A stretch of DNA of 64,000 nucleotides from Sphingomonas hankookensis (GCF_028551275.1 NZ_CP117025.1:2289501-2353500); one strand, 5' to 3'. Positions 31,704 to 43,000 are shown, counted from the first letter of the stretch. Program-made: numbers and translations. Notes: a model not told the origin generated them from the letters alone.

Positions 31704-34055
31704 TCAGAAGCGCCACTCGAACGCCGCGCCGATCCGGCGGAATGCGTTGTCGGGCAACGACTGGACATATTGCCCCGCCGAGAAGTTGCCCGGAAAGATC
31801 GCGGCGGCATAACGCTGGTCGAACAGGTTGCGCACGAACACGCTGACCCGCGCCCGGCCATCGACATCGCCGATCCCGACGGTCGCATTGACCACCGAAA
31901 AGCCGGGCTGGATCGTGTTGGGATCGTTGATCGCGTAATAGAAGCTGCTGCGATACCGCCAGTCGGCATTGGCGAAGAGACGCAGCGCATCGCCGACCGG
32001 CTGATCGACGCTGGCCGCCAGGCTCGTCGTCCATTTCGACGCACCGACCAGCGGCGATCCGGCGGCGTTGAAGCTCGGCCCCGGCAGCGAACATCCCTGC
32101 GCCGCCGTTTGCCCGAAGTAACAGGCGACGTTGTAATCGCCATATTCGGTGTCGAGATAGGTGACGCCGCCCGTCAGGCTGAACCCGCGCGCCGGGCGCA
32201 CAGTCGCCTCCGCCTCGACCCCGCGCGTCTTCAGCGTGCTGGCATTGCCGGTGCGGAAACTGCCAAGACCACCGTTCAGCGCTGGATCGAACACCTGCGC
32301 CTGGAAATCGCGGAAGTCGTTGATGAACCCTGCGATGTTCAGGCTGAGCCGACGGTCGAGCAGGTCGGCCTTCACGCCCACTTCATAGGCATCGACCTTT
32401 TCCGGATCGACCGCGAACGCGACCCCGGCCGCCGAACTGATCGCCGGTCCTTTGTAGCCACGGGTATAGGTCGCGTAGAGATTGGCCGTGCCGATCGCAT
32501 ATTCGATCCCGGCCCGGCCCGAAAAGCCGGCGACGCCCCGCGCGGCGGTGATCGGCGCGGCCAGCGTGCCGACGCAGTTGCGCCCACCGCTCAACAGGAA
32601 GGTAACCAGGTTGCACACCCCGGCGACCCGCGTGACGGTGGTCGTCGAATCGATCTCGTCGCGGGTGTAGCGGCCACCGGCGATCAGGCGCAGTTCCGGC
32701 GTCAGGTTGAAGGTCAGCTGCGCGAAGGCGGCATAGCTCTTCGTATCGTAATCGAAATTCGACTGGCCGTTGACCGGCGACAAGCGGACCGGCGTGCTCG
32801 CCGGGAATACCCCGAACGTCCCGGCCTGCAGGATCTGCGCTTCGATATGCTGCCGGAAATAATAGAGGCCGGCGGTATAGTCGACGAAGCCGCGATCGTT
32901 GTTGTTGAAGCGCAGCTCCTGTGAAAACTGGTTCGACTGCGAATTGGCGATGTTGGTGTCGAAGAACGGGATCGGCGTCTGGTCGACATCGTTGTTCGCG
33001 CGCGCCGTCAGGTCGCGATAGGCGGTGACCGATGTGATCGCGACGGCCCCGGCATCGTAGGACGCGATGAACTGCGCGCCGAAACTGCGTTCGTCGCGCA
33101 CCACATCGTTGCTGCCGATCGCGGTCCGGTTGTTCGTCGGCGACGCGACGACGCCGCGCGCAGCATTCTGCACGCGAACGAAGTTGGCGGGCGCCAGCGG
33201 ACGCAGCACGGCGGGGATCGGGGTCGGGTCGTTGCCGCCGAACTTGCGGATCGTCGAATAGGCCTCGATCCCGCTGTTCTTCTGGTAATCGGCGATCGCG
33301 TACAGGCTCAACCGGTCGGTCGGTTCCCAGAGCAGCTTGGCCGTGCCGAACCAGCGGCGGACGGGATCGAGCCGGCCCGGCCCAACCAGTTCCGTCACCG
33401 GTCGCTGGTATTGATAGCCACCGACGACGCGCAGCGCGGCATTCTGCCCCAGCGGCAGATTGACCACCGCCTGCGACTGCACCTGATCGCGCTCGCCGAC
33501 CTGGACCCGCCCGCTCGACCCGAGCTTGCCGAGTTCGGGACGCGCGGTCGTGATCGAGATAAGGCCGGCGGTGGTGTTCTTGCCGAACAGCAGGCCCTGC
33601 GGTCCGCGCAGCACCTCCACCCGTTCGACATCGGCCAGCGAATTGAGCGGCACGAAGCGGGGGAGCGTGATGTTGACGTCGTCCACGGCAATGCCGACCG
33701 CCGATTCAATGCCATAGTCGAACGAGTTGGTGCCGACGCCGCGGATCGCGAAATTGGGCACGCCGGGCGTCGCGGTAAAGTTCAGACTGGGCGCGCGCTG
33801 GGTGATGTCGGCCAGCTGGTTCGCGCCGGTTTCGCGGATCGACGCGCCGTCGACGACCGTAATAGCGATCGGAACGTCGCGCAGACGCTCGCTGCGGCGC
33901 TGCGCCGTGACGATGATCTCGCCCGTGCTATCGTCGGACGCATCCTGCAGCGCGGTTGCGGGATCGGACGGCGACGCCGCCTGCCCTTGGGCCTGCGCGG
34001 CACCGGAAACGGCGACCAGACTGGCGCCGGCCAGCAAAATCCAACCCCTCATCAT
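31704..34055 (-). CDS. TonB-dependent outer-membrane receptor of the GH1/GH3 operon
   Basis: A 783-residue TBDR: signal peptide (MMRGWILLAGASLVAVSGAAQAQ), TonB-box-like GEIIVTAQRR, plug domain with VERVEVLRGPQGLLFGKNTTAGLI, and a beta-barrel that ends AAFEWRF with terminal Phe. It imports a glycoside or siderophore-sized substrate with TonB energy. GGGAGAGGGA precedes the ATG pair at 34050-34055. As first gene before GH1, TetR and GH3, its cargo is inferred to be a beta-glucoside. The operator-like site at 34109-34136 lies 54 bases upstream. Confidence 0.92.
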   Translation of the reverse strand: MMRGWILLAGASLVAVSGAAQAQGQAASPSDPATALQDASDDSTGEIIVTAQRRSERLRDVPIAITVVDGASIRETGANQLADITQRAPSLNFTATPGVPNFAIRGVGTNSFDYGIESAVGIAVDDVNITLPRFVPLNSLADVERVEVLRGPQGLLFGKNTTAGLISITTARPELGKLGSSGRVQVGERDQVQSQAVVNLPLGQNAALRVVGGYQYQRPVTELVGPGRLDPVRRWFGTAKLLWEPTDRLSLYAIADYQKNSGIEAYSTIRKFGGNDPTPIPAVLRPLAPANFVRVQNAARGVVASPTNNRTAIGSNDVVRDERSFGAQFIASYDAGAVAITSVTAYRDLTARANNDVDQTPIPFFDTNIANSQSNQFSQELRFNNNDRGFVDYTAGLYYFRQHIEAQILQAGTFGVFPASTPVRLSPVNGQSNFDYDTKSYAAFAQLTFNLTPELRLIAGGRYTRDEIDSTTTVTRVAGVCNLVTFLLSGGRNCVGTLAAPITAARGVAGFSGRAGIEYAIGTANLYATYTRGYKGPAISSAAGVAFAVDPEKVDAYEVGVKADLLDRRLSLNIAGFINDFRDFQAQVFDPALNGGLGSFRTGNASTLKTRGVEAEATVRPARGFSLTGGVTYLDTEYGDYNVACYFGQTAAQGCSLPGPSFNAAGSPLVGASKWTTSLAASVDQPVGDALRLFANADWRYRSSFYYAINDPNTIQPGFSVVNATVGIGDVDGRARVSVFVRNLFDQRYAAAIFPGNFSAGQYVQSLPDNAFRRIGAAFEWRF

Positions 34056-34108
34056 TCCCTCTCCCAACGCCGTCATCCGCGGCCTGAGAAGCACGCTGCC
34101 ACCCAACA

Positions 34109-34136
34109 AACATACTGTCAAGCATGCACGTATGTT
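34109..34136. promoter_or_regulatory. Operator-like site B upstream of the TBDR-GH1 operon
   Basis: AACATAC and GTATGTT form perfect 7-base outer arms. The centre contains CAAGCATGCACGTA, identical to the core of site A at 29664. Two copies in two promoters of one gene group point to the TetR encoded at 29681. Confidence 0.65.
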
Positions 34137-34277
34137 ACAAATAGGTGTGGGCTTTTGTCGGTTTCGGATTGGACTATGTGATGTTCTCGAAGCGCCGGTT
34201 CTATCGGCGCGACCGGTCGGCAGGCACCAGTCGCCGAAACTGGTGCCTGCCAAGGTCTATTTTTACGCGATACCTGA

Positions 34278-36455
34278 TCAGCCGGTCGTCTTGATCCGCG
34301 ACCCATCCGCGTTCAGCCCAAGGTCCTTCAACAACGGACCGACCTGCGGATCGGCGCCGTTGAAGTTGCGGAACATCGTAGCGTAATCCTCGGTATGCCC
34401 CTTCGACAGGATCATGTCGCGGAAGCGCTGCCCGTTGGCGCGGGTCATCCCGCCATGTTCCTCGAACCAGTTGAACGCGTTCGCGCTCAGCATCTTCGTC
34501 CAGCTATAGGCGTAATAGCCGGCCGAATAGCCGTTGCCCCAGATGTGCAGGAAATAGGTCGAGCGATAGCGCGGCGGCACGTTGGCGATGTCGAGTCCGG
34601 TGGCGGCCAGCGCCTGTGCCTCGAACGCATCGGGGTTCTGCTTGCCCTGCACCGCACTCAGCGAATGCCAGCTCATGTCCATCTCGGCCGCGGCCAGCGC
34701 TTCGCCGAACGAATAGCCCGAATTGAACGTCGCGGCGCGCTTGATCTTGTCCACCAGCGCCTGCGGGATCACCTGCCCGGTGCGATAATTGACCGCGTAG
34801 TTCGGCAGCACCTTGGGATCGAGTGCCCAATGTTCGTTGAACTGCGACGGGAATTCGACGAAGTCGCGCGCCGTATTGGTGCCCGAGATGCTTGGATAGG
34901 TCTGGTTCGCGAACAGGCCATGCAACGCGTGGCCGAATTCGTGGAACATCGTGGTCACGTCGTCGAAGCTGATGAGCCCGGGCTGTCCCGCCGCCGGCTT
35001 GGTGAAGTTGGAGACGTTGTAGATCACCGGCTTGGTGCCGAGCAGCTTCGACTGGTTGACGAAGTTCGACATCCACGCGCCGCCATTCTTGTTGTCGCGC
35101 TTCCAGAAATCGAAATACATCAGGCCGACGGACGCGCCGTTCGCTTCGTTCACTTCATAGACCATGACGTCGGGGTGATAGACCGGCAGGTCGGTGCGGC
35201 GCTTGAACGTCACGCCGTACAGCTGGTTGGCGGCATAGAAGACGCCGTCGGTCAGGACCTTGTTGATCTCGAAATAGGGCTTCAGCTCGTCCTGGTTCAG
35301 GTCGTATTTCGCCTTGCGGACCTGTTCCGAATAAAAATCCCAATCCCATGGTTTCAGTTCGAAATTGCCGCCGGTCGCCTTGATCTGCGCCTGCAGCTCC
35401 GCCGCCTCGCGACGCTGTTCGGCGGCGACCGGGGTACCCAGCTGCTGCATGAACCCCAGCGCGGTCTTCGGCGTCTTCGCCATCTGGTCCTGCAACACGT
35501 AATCGGCCCAGGTCGCAAAGCCGATCAGCTTCGCCTTCTGCGCGCGCAGCAGCGCGATATCCGCGATCGTCGCGCGCGTGTCGTTTGCATCGCCCTTCGC
35601 CGCCCGCGTCCAGCTGGCCTTGAACAGTGCCTCGCGCGTCGCCCGGTCCTTGAGAGTCGCCAGTTCGGGCTGTTGCGTCGTGTTCTGCAACGTCAGCACA
35701 TATTTGCCGGCCAGCCCGCGATCCTTGGCCGCAGCGGCCGCGGCGGCGATCTCGCCCTCGGACAATCCGGCGAGCTTTGCCTTGTCGTCGACCACCAGTG
35801 CGCCGGCCTTCGCCGCCGCCAGCAGCTTTTGCTGGAACGCCGTCTCCAGCGTCGAGAGCTGACCATTGTACCGGCTGAGCGTCGCCTTGTCGGCCGGCGA
35901 CAGCTGCGCACCGGCCCGGACCATCCCCTGATAGGTCAGGGTCAGCACCTGCAGCTGTTCGGCGTCGAGGCCCAGCGTCCGGCGCTGGTCGTACAGCGTC
36001 TTCACCCGCGCAAAAAGTGCCGGATCGAGGTTGATCGCATCCTGATGCGCGGCGAACACCGGCGCCAGGTCGGCCTGCGTCTGTTGCAGCGTGTCGTCGG
36101 TATTCGCCCCGACGACGCCATAGAATGCCAGGCTGGCACGTTCGAGCAGGCGTCCCGACCGCTCCATCGCGGCGATGGTGTTTTCGAACGTCGGCGCGCT
36201 ACGCGCCCGGGTGATCGCATTGATCTCCGCCCGCTGTGCCGCCATCCCGGCGAGCAGCGCGGGTTTGTAATCGGTGCTCTTGATCCGGTCGAACGGCGGC
36301 GCTTCGAACGGCAAGGTGCTGGCCTTCGCGAAGGGGCTGGACGCCGGCAGCGCGGTAGCGGGCGTCGCCGAAGGCGCAGTGCCTTGCGCGAGTACCGTGG
36401 ACGACATGAGCAGAAGCAAGGCGGCGGAGGCGAAATGACGCATCGAAGGTCCCAT
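34278..36455 (-). CDS. M3 family zinc metallopeptidase (peptidyl-dipeptidase Dcp type), exported
   Basis: A protein of about 725 residues with a signal peptide (MRHFASAALLLLMSSTVLAQG) and a long helical M3 fold. The zinc motif MFHEFGHALHG is intact, and YPSISGTNTARDFVEFPSQFNEHW is the conserved stretch after it that binds the third ligand region. It removes dipeptides or cleaves short peptides in the periplasm. The start may be ATG 36455 or ATG 36443; both leave a good signal peptide. It is not obviously linked to the carbohydrate operons. Confidence 0.9.
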   Translation of the reverse strand: MGPSMRHFASAALLLLMSSTVLAQGTAPSATPATALPASSPFAKASTLPFEAPPFDRIKSTDYKPALLAGMAAQRAEINAITRARSAPTFENTIAAMERSGRLLERASLAFYGVVGANTDDTLQQTQADLAPVFAAHQDAINLDPALFARVKTLYDQRRTLGLDAEQLQVLTLTYQGMVRAGAQLSPADKATLSRYNGQLSTLETAFQQKLLAAAKAGALVVDDKAKLAGLSEGEIAAAAAAAKDRGLAGKYVLTLQNTTQQPELATLKDRATREALFKASWTRAAKGDANDTRATIADIALLRAQKAKLIGFATWADYVLQDQMAKTPKTALGFMQQLGTPVAAEQRREAAELQAQIKATGGNFELKPWDWDFYSEQVRKAKYDLNQDELKPYFEINKVLTDGVFYAANQLYGVTFKRRTDLPVYHPDVMVYEVNEANGASVGLMYFDFWKRDNKNGGAWMSNFVNQSKLLGTKPVIYNVSNFTKPAAGQPGLISFDDVTTMFHEFGHALHGLFANQTYPSISGTNTARDFVEFPSQFNEHWALDPKVLPNYAVNYRTGQVIPQALVDKIKRAATFNSGYSFGEALAAAEMDMSWHSLSAVQGKQNPDAFEAQALAATGLDIANVPPRYRSTYFLHIWGNGYSAGYYAYSWTKMLSANAFNWFEEHGGMTRANGQRFRDMILSKGHTEDYATMFRNFNGADPQVGPLLKDLGLNADGSRIKTTG

Positions 36456-36660
36456 CAATCGAATATGCCCGCGGTGTGCACCCGGCGCGGCGTCGGATCA
36501 ATGGGGTGGCAGGCAGTTGATGCTCCGGCTAAGGTGGATAAGCCGGTTTAGCGGCAACGGGCGCATTGGACGATAGGGCAAACGCCTGCCCATCCGGCCT
36601 CCGTGATGCTCTGAAGATTGCGACCGACGGGAGGACGCTTCGGCCCTCCCGTGGCCGGGT

Positions 36661-36855
36661 TCAGCGGCGACCGCGCAGGCTGTTCAGCACCGCCATGACG
36701 GCGACCCCGGCAAATGCGGCGCTGGTCCACGGCCGCGCCTTGGCGAAGTTCGTCGCCTTCTGCGTGATCGGGGCGTCGCCGGCAAAATGCTCCCGGAATG
36801 CGTCGGTCAGGCCGGTCTTGGGGTTGCTTTCGGTGACAGTCGTGGGGTCGGTCAT
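36661..36855 (-). CDS. Small YqjD/ElaB (DUF883)-like membrane protein
   Basis: A 64-residue protein: polar N-terminal part (MTDPTTVTESNPKTGLTDAF) and a C-terminal membrane helix ending in positive residues (KARPWTSAAFAGVAVMAVLNSLRGRR). The layout resembles the C-terminal part of DUF883/YqjD/ElaB stress proteins, which sit in the inner membrane by this helix. GGAG lies before the ATG at 36855; a longer frame from 36933 is unlikely. It stands alone between the peptidase and receptor genes, and function is not known. Confidence 0.65.
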   Translation of the reverse strand: MTDPTTVTESNPKTGLTDAFREHFAGDAPITQKATNFAKARPWTSAAFAGVAVMAVLNSLRGRR

Positions 36856-36981
36856 GGAAACTCCGTCGATGCGCGAAAATGCGCGTCGTGCCGAAACGAG
36901 CGACGTGCCATAGCGCTCCCTCGCCAACGGCACGGTCGCGTCAGGTCGCGCGGATCGCGCGACCGAAGCCGGACTCCGGTC

Positions 36982-39951
36982 CTAGAAGTTGAACCGGATC
37001 CCGGCGCGATAGGTCCGCCCGAGCGTGTCGTAGAGCGCCGGGTTCACGTCGAGCCCGGTATTGGTCTGCGGCGACGGGGTCGGATCATTGTCCGCCACAT
37101 TGTCGATCTTGCCGTACAGGACGGCATTGTCGGTAATCTTGAACGACGCGCCGAGGTCGAGATAGAATTCGCCCTTCATCTTGTTGAAATTGACCGTGTT
37201 GTAGTTGCCGGTCGAAACCGGGCAGTTCGTCTGGCAGACGACATAGTTGTTATTGAACACGCCATCCGAGAACCAGCGTTCCTGCACCGTCAACGTGAAG
37301 CGGCCGCTGTCATAGGTTTGCGTCGCCAGCCATTTCCAGTCGGGGATGGCGCCGCTGTTCGCGCCGGCATCGTCCCGCTTGGCGACGCCCGCGATCCCGG
37401 CATCGACGATGAAATCGCGGACATGGGTGCCGAGCGCCCGGACGGTGAAGTTGCCCGGCAGGCCCAGCGGCTGCCGCCATTGGTAGCTCGCCTCGAGATT
37501 GAAGCCGCTCGTCTTCCACGATGCCAGGTTGAACGGCTGGACATTGACGAAATTGCTGCCCTGCGGCCCGTCGAGCTGGAACCCGCCGCAGAAGGTCTGG
37601 TCGCCTTCGAAGCAGAAGCGCACGATCTGATCGGGCGAGAGGCTGGAGACGACGCCGCTCAGCTTGATCTGGTAGTAATCTACCGACAGGCTCAGCCCCG
37701 GCAGCCACGACGGCCGTGAATAGACGATGCCCAGTTCGGTATCGCGCGCGGTTTCAGGCTTCAGATTGGGGTTGCCGACCGTGTTCTGGAACACCTGCAC
37801 CGCGACGTTGCGGAACGGATCGTTGAAGCTCGGCAGCGTGGTGACGGTCGGCGCGGCGAACAGTTCCGACAGGTTGGGCGCACGGACGTCGCGCGACGTC
37901 ACCGCGCGCAACGTCAGGCCGTCGAGCGGCGTGTTCCACGTACCGCCGACCTTCCACGCCCAGATGGTCCCCGAGGTGCTGTAATCGGTCAGGCGCGCGG
38001 CGGCGTTCAGGTTGGCGCGCCCGGCGGCGTCGCTGTCGAACAGCGGCAGATCGACTTCGACGAACCCTTCGAGAACGTCGTACTTGCCGGTGCCGTTCTT
38101 ATAGTTGCCGGCCGCCCAGTTGCTGCCCTGCGCCGAATTCAGCAGCGGGTCGGCGGGATAGAGGGCATTGTTCGGGCTGACCGCCGCGACTCCGGCGCCA
38201 TAGGCGTCACCGCGCACCCGATAATATTCGCGGCGATATTCGCCACCGAATGCGACCGACAGCGGCCCGGCCCACAGGTCGACCGGCTGGCCGGAGAAGT
38301 TCAGGCTGACGACATCCTGCTTCAACGTCGTGCGCTGGAGCGGCCCCGCCTGCGGCATGATATAGTCGAGCGCCGCCTGGCTCGGCCGAAAATTGCCGAA
38401 GATGTTGATCGGCTGGCACCCCAGCGCGCGGGCGCGTTCGTCGGCGCAGACGATCGCGCCGTTCAGCACCACCGCATTGGTCGCGGCGACATAGCGGGGC
38501 TGGAGCACGATGCGGTCGACATCGATCGCGACCTTGGTCGTGCCGTGCTGATAATAGGCGTCATAGGTCCAGCCGGTGCCGGCCAGGTCGACCTTGCCCT
38601 TGGCGCCCACGACAAAGCGATACTGGTCGCGGTCGGTCTGGACCAGCTGGTTGGGCAGCTGCCCATTGCTCGACCCGAAGTTGAACGACGTGATCCCGGC
38701 AGCGGCACAGCGATCGCGGATCAGCTGCGGCAGGAACGGGTTGGCGCACTGCACGGTCAGATTGGGACGGTTATAGCCCGGGCTGGGCTGGTTGCTGGTC
38801 TGCACCTGCGCGATGTTGACGGTCGCATAGACCTCGTTGGTCGCGTCGAGGTCGTAGCCGATCCGGCCATAACCGTTGATCCGTTCCAGCTTGGACTTGA
38901 GCGACGCGCTCGACCCCGGCGCACCCGACAGGTCGCCACCGACGCAAAAGCTGTTGCCCGGATAGCAGTTCGACACGCGACCATTGCCCAGCGGCACGCC
39001 GCCCGAACCATAGTTGAAATTGACCGGCGTCCCGTTCGCGTCGAACGCAATCCCCTGTAGCGGGCCATTGTTGATCAGGCCGTATTTCGCGTACTGATAG
39101 GGTTGCGCGAAATCGGAATAGATGAACTGCGGCCCGGGTCCGTTGGTGATGCCGGTGTTGAGCAAGGTCGAGGCGCGATGCCAGTCGCGACGACCGGCCA
39201 GGTCGATGCCGTAATTGCCAGGCCCCACCCCGCCCTCATTATCATATTCGCCGCTGACGATCAGGTGCAGCCGGTCGCCGAACAGCGACGTGCCATAGGC
39301 GGCCTGCACCAGCGCGGTCTCGTCATCGCCATAGGTGGTGATGCTGCCCAGCACATTGGCCTTGAACCCCTTGAACCGGGTATCGGTGATGAAGTTCACC
39401 ACGCCGCCGACCGCATCCGAGCCATAGGACGCCGATGCACCGCCATTGACGATGTCGACCCGCTTCACGAGCAGCTGCGGGAACATGCTGATGTCGGGCA
39501 CGCCGGTGACGTTGGCACCAACGACGCGCTGCCCGTCGAGCAGGGTCAGCGTCCGGATCGGCTGCAGGCCGCGCAGCGAGAAGGAGCTGAGGCCCTGCGT
39601 CCCGCTCGACGTGCTGAACGTGCCGGTCGATGCGCCGGTCGATCCCTGCAGCGAGGGCAACTGCTGGATGGTGTTGAAGATGTTGGGCTGGGCGTTGTTG
39701 GCGATCTGCTCCTCGCCGATCACGGTGGTCGGCGTCGGCGCATTGAAGCCGTTGGCGACGATGCGGCTTCCGGTGACCACGATCTCGGACGAATCCCGGT
39801 CCTGATCGGCAGCGGGAGCCTCCTGCGGCGCAGCCGTCGCGACATTCGCACTATCCTGTGCGACGGCCGGCGATGTGCCGAGGACGAAGGCCAGTGCGAA
39901 CAGGCTCGTCGCAGTTCCCAGGCGACGGTGATCCGGCGAGAAACGATACAT
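36982..39951 (-). CDS. Large TonB-dependent receptor (989 residues)
   Basis: A TBDR of the large oligosaccharide/peptide type found in sphingomonads and xanthomonads. It has a signal peptide (RRLGTATSLFALAFVLGTSPAVA), TonB-box-like SSEIVVTGSRI, a plug with DGQRVVGANVTGVPDISMFPQLLVKRVDIVNGGASASYGSDAVGGVVNF, and a long barrel ending GIRFNF. Three Cys pairs occur in barrel loops. GGGGGTTGGATC precedes the ATG. It lies next to a secreted tandem beta-helix protein gene (40079, same strand) and gluconate/uronate genes, so it probably imports an acidic oligosaccharide released by that protein. Confidence 0.92.
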   Translation of the reverse strand: MYRFSPDHRRLGTATSLFALAFVLGTSPAVAQDSANVATAAPQEAPAADQDRDSSEIVVTGSRIVANGFNAPTPTTVIGEEQIANNAQPNIFNTIQQLPSLQGSTGASTGTFSTSSGTQGLSSFSLRGLQPIRTLTLLDGQRVVGANVTGVPDISMFPQLLVKRVDIVNGGASASYGSDAVGGVVNFITDTRFKGFKANVLGSITTYGDDETALVQAAYGTSLFGDRLHLIVSGEYDNEGGVGPGNYGIDLAGRRDWHRASTLLNTGITNGPGPQFIYSDFAQPYQYAKYGLINNGPLQGIAFDANGTPVNFNYGSGGVPLGNGRVSNCYPGNSFCVGGDLSGAPGSSASLKSKLERINGYGRIGYDLDATNEVYATVNIAQVQTSNQPSPGYNRPNLTVQCANPFLPQLIRDRCAAAGITSFNFGSSNGQLPNQLVQTDRDQYRFVVGAKGKVDLAGTGWTYDAYYQHGTTKVAIDVDRIVLQPRYVAATNAVVLNGAIVCADERARALGCQPINIFGNFRPSQAALDYIMPQAGPLQRTTLKQDVVSLNFSGQPVDLWAGPLSVAFGGEYRREYYRVRGDAYGAGVAAVSPNNALYPADPLLNSAQGSNWAAGNYKNGTGKYDVLEGFVEVDLPLFDSDAAGRANLNAAARLTDYSTSGTIWAWKVGGTWNTPLDGLTLRAVTSRDVRAPNLSELFAAPTVTTLPSFNDPFRNVAVQVFQNTVGNPNLKPETARDTELGIVYSRPSWLPGLSLSVDYYQIKLSGVVSSLSPDQIVRFCFEGDQTFCGGFQLDGPQGSNFVNVQPFNLASWKTSGFNLEASYQWRQPLGLPGNFTVRALGTHVRDFIVDAGIAGVAKRDDAGANSGAIPDWKWLATQTYDSGRFTLTVQERWFSDGVFNNNYVVCQTNCPVSTGNYNTVNFNKMKGEFYLDLGASFKITDNAVLYGKIDNVADNDPTPSPQTNTGLDVNPALYDTLGRTYRAGIRFNF

Positions 39952-40078
39952 GATCCAACCCCCAAGTTCATGGCCGGTCCGTCAACTTTTCAGCAGCAGA
40001 CCGTTGAATCAGATGTAGCGGATACTGTTCGCGCTAACATCTACGACCATGGTCTTGGGTATTGGCAATCAGCTGTCG

Positions 40079-43000
40079 TCAGGGACGGGCAGAGTAAAGC
40101 GCATGGTGGGTCAGGATGTACAGTGTCCGCTTATCCTCTCCCCCAAACAATAGCTGGAGCGGACGGTCGGGAACGTCGATGCGGCCTACCTCGACACCTG
40201 CGGCGTCATAGACGAACACTTGCCCATTCGCGACATAGACGCGGCCATCGGGACCGGCCGCCACGCTCTCCCCGCCGCGCGGGGCGAAGGGTTTGAGGTC
40301 GCTGACCGCCCCGCCCGCGCCCAGCAAACCGCTATAGGTGCGGTTCTCCGACGCGTTGATGACGTGGATCCGGTCGCCGACCTTGCCGGTGATCCAGCCA
40401 TAGGTGTCGAGCAGGTCGGAGAAACGCCAGCCGAGATGGTTGGCCGGCCCCTGCTGCCACACGCGCCAGGCGGGCAGGACCAAGCTGCCGTCCGGCGAGA
40501 CATATTCGCGGGGCTTGGGTGCGGCCATGTCACGCGCGAACATTTCGGGCAGCGTCGTGAAATGGTCGCGCGCCGGATCATATTGGTCGCGGAACTCGCC
40601 ATTGTTCCAGAAGCTGCCGGGCAGCGCGACGCGGGCGCTGCGTCCGCCCCGTGCAGCTGTCGGAGCGATCGGGCGAACCGCGTTCGGCGTCTTGGGATCG
40701 ATCGCATAGACCGTGGTTTCGGGTCCATCCGACGACATCACCAGCAGGTCGCTCGACCCGTCCACCGCCAGATTGATCGCGTCCAGCGGCGCGTCTGCGA
40801 CGACCGACAGCCGGTCCCGGTCGCTCCAGCCATGAATGCGCTGGAACTGGCGGTCGATGAAATACAGCTTGCCACTCTGGTCCACCGCGCCGCCACCGAT
40901 CGAATAGAATCCGTCCGCCAGCTTGCTGACCGGCGCCATCGTCGCTGTGGTCGGGATCGTCCCGGTCGCATCGGAGATATCGAGCACCGCGAATTCGCGC
41001 TCCCGCACGCTTCCGCCGCGCGTCACGTCGGTCAGTGCATTCTCGTAAGGGAATTTGCTCGCCCGCAAATAGGTGCCGCAGCCATTGTCGTCGCAGGTCG
41101 CAAAGCCGCTTTCCGCGTTCACATGGACGTTGCGGAAGCGGATATCGGTCGACCCGTACAGCTTGACCGCCGCCGGGGCGGGCTGGATCGATCGGGTGAC
41201 GCGATAGCCGTGGAAATTGGCAAACAGGATGTTGCGCGAATTGCGCACCTCCAGCGCGACGGCATTGCGGCTCTCGCCCGCTTCCTCCTCGGTCTGGGGT
41301 GCATAGAAATTCCAGTTGCGCACGCCATCGAGCACGATCTCGGCACGGGCGTGATGCTCGGCTGACATTTCGTACACATGGCCCGGCGTGCTGGTGTTCG
41401 ACACGTACAGCCCGGCATGGGCATAGGTATTGGGCGTCCACAGCCCGTTGAAGGTGCCGCCGCCATTGTCGGTGACCCACAGGCTGGAAAACTGCCCGTC
41501 CCACCGCTTGGTCACATCGGCGTCGGCGGTATGGTTGGGGTTATAAGGTTCGAACCGGCTGCCATCGGCCAGCGTGGTGCCGTGCCCGCCCTGGAACTTC
41601 ACATCGTCGACCAGCGAACGTTCGCCCGCCCGCCACAGCATCGCGGTCGCGCGTGGATTGACGCCGCCGGTGAACAGCCCGACGCCGCTGACGATCGCAT
41701 CGCCGCCCTTCGCACTTTCGATCAGCGCCTTGGGCGAGCCGACGTCGCGGTAGTTCGGCAGGTCGTCGGGCAGCACGATCTGGGTCAGCCCGGGATGCAG
41801 GCCGATCAACACGGTATCGGGGCGGAGCTTCAGCGTATGGGTGACGCGGTAGAAGCCGGCGGGGAAATAGAGCACGCGGTTGCGGTCGATTGCCCGCTGG
41901 ATCGCCTGCGTATCGTCGGCCGTGTTGTCGCCCTTCACGCCCAGCGTGCGGACATCGACCCAGCTCGACACCGGCGGCAGCGCGCGGATCGCCGGGTCGC
42001 GACGCTTGGGCAGGCTGGTGATCGGGGCAGCGTCGAAGCGCGTCTGGTAGCTGCCCGGCTGGTTCAGGCCGTCGACGGTCAAGCCATGGGTGAACTCGCC
42101 CACGCGGTAGCGCGCCCCCTTCCCCGCCACCGTGCGGCCGCTGTCGCGAAACCGGGCGAAGGTCGGCGTATTGCTGGCCAGCGCGCCGGCAAATCCGATC
42201 TGGGTGAAGACGCTGCCTTCGTTGCTGATGACGACACCGGCCTGCGACACATTTTCGAACCGGACGTCGCTGCCCCACAGGCGGTCGCTATGGCCCCGGT
42301 CGATGTCGATGCCGACCGGCGTATTGCGGATCAGCGTGTTGACGAGAGTGAAGCTGGCGTCATGTTCGCGGATCGCCGCATCACGCTGTCCGTCGAAGGT
42401 CGAATCGAGCAGCGTGTACTGCCATGCCGGCGACGTCTTTTCGGCGAGGATGCCATAACGCCCGCCGAAGAAGCGTAGGTCCATGCCCAGATTGCCGACC
42501 TGATACACCCCGGCCAGCGCCGAGCCGAGGCGGAAGTCGATATGCGCCAGATAGGTGTGCTGGGCGGTATGTTGCCGTACGCCGGTCGCCGCCGGATTAC
42601 CCTCGCCGATCTCGAAATCGACGTTCGACAGCGCGGAATAGAAGGTGCCCGAATTGGCGTCGGCGATGCTGGCGTCGAACGGCACGCTGTTCGGCGGCGG
42701 CACCGGGACGGTCGGCGTGCCCTTGATCGGATTGCCCCAATTGTCGAGCGTCACCCCGCGCGGATTGTTGCCGGCGAACAGCACCATCGTGCCGACGCCG
42801 CGCTGGAAGCCGGGCGTATTGGCCGCGAGCATCAGCACCGGCCGCGTTCGTCCCACGCCGAACACGCGCACGCCCGGCCAGATGAACAGCGTGCGGGTGA
42901 TGCGGTATTTGCCGGCGGGCAGGAACACGATCCCGCCGCCGGGCTTCGCCGACGCGGTATCGATCGCCTGTTGGAGCGCGGCGCTGTCGTCGGCGACGCC

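Noticed and set aside
30332..32143. A 603-codon version of the GH1 gene
   Set aside because: The extra N-terminal part is antisense-frame translation within the TBDR gene, with no GH1 similarity; GTG 31630 has a proper ribosome site.
39103..40296. A plus-strand frame of 397 codons near the receptor start
   Set aside because: It is opposite the TBDR plug domain and its signal peptide; no domain or ribosome site supports it.
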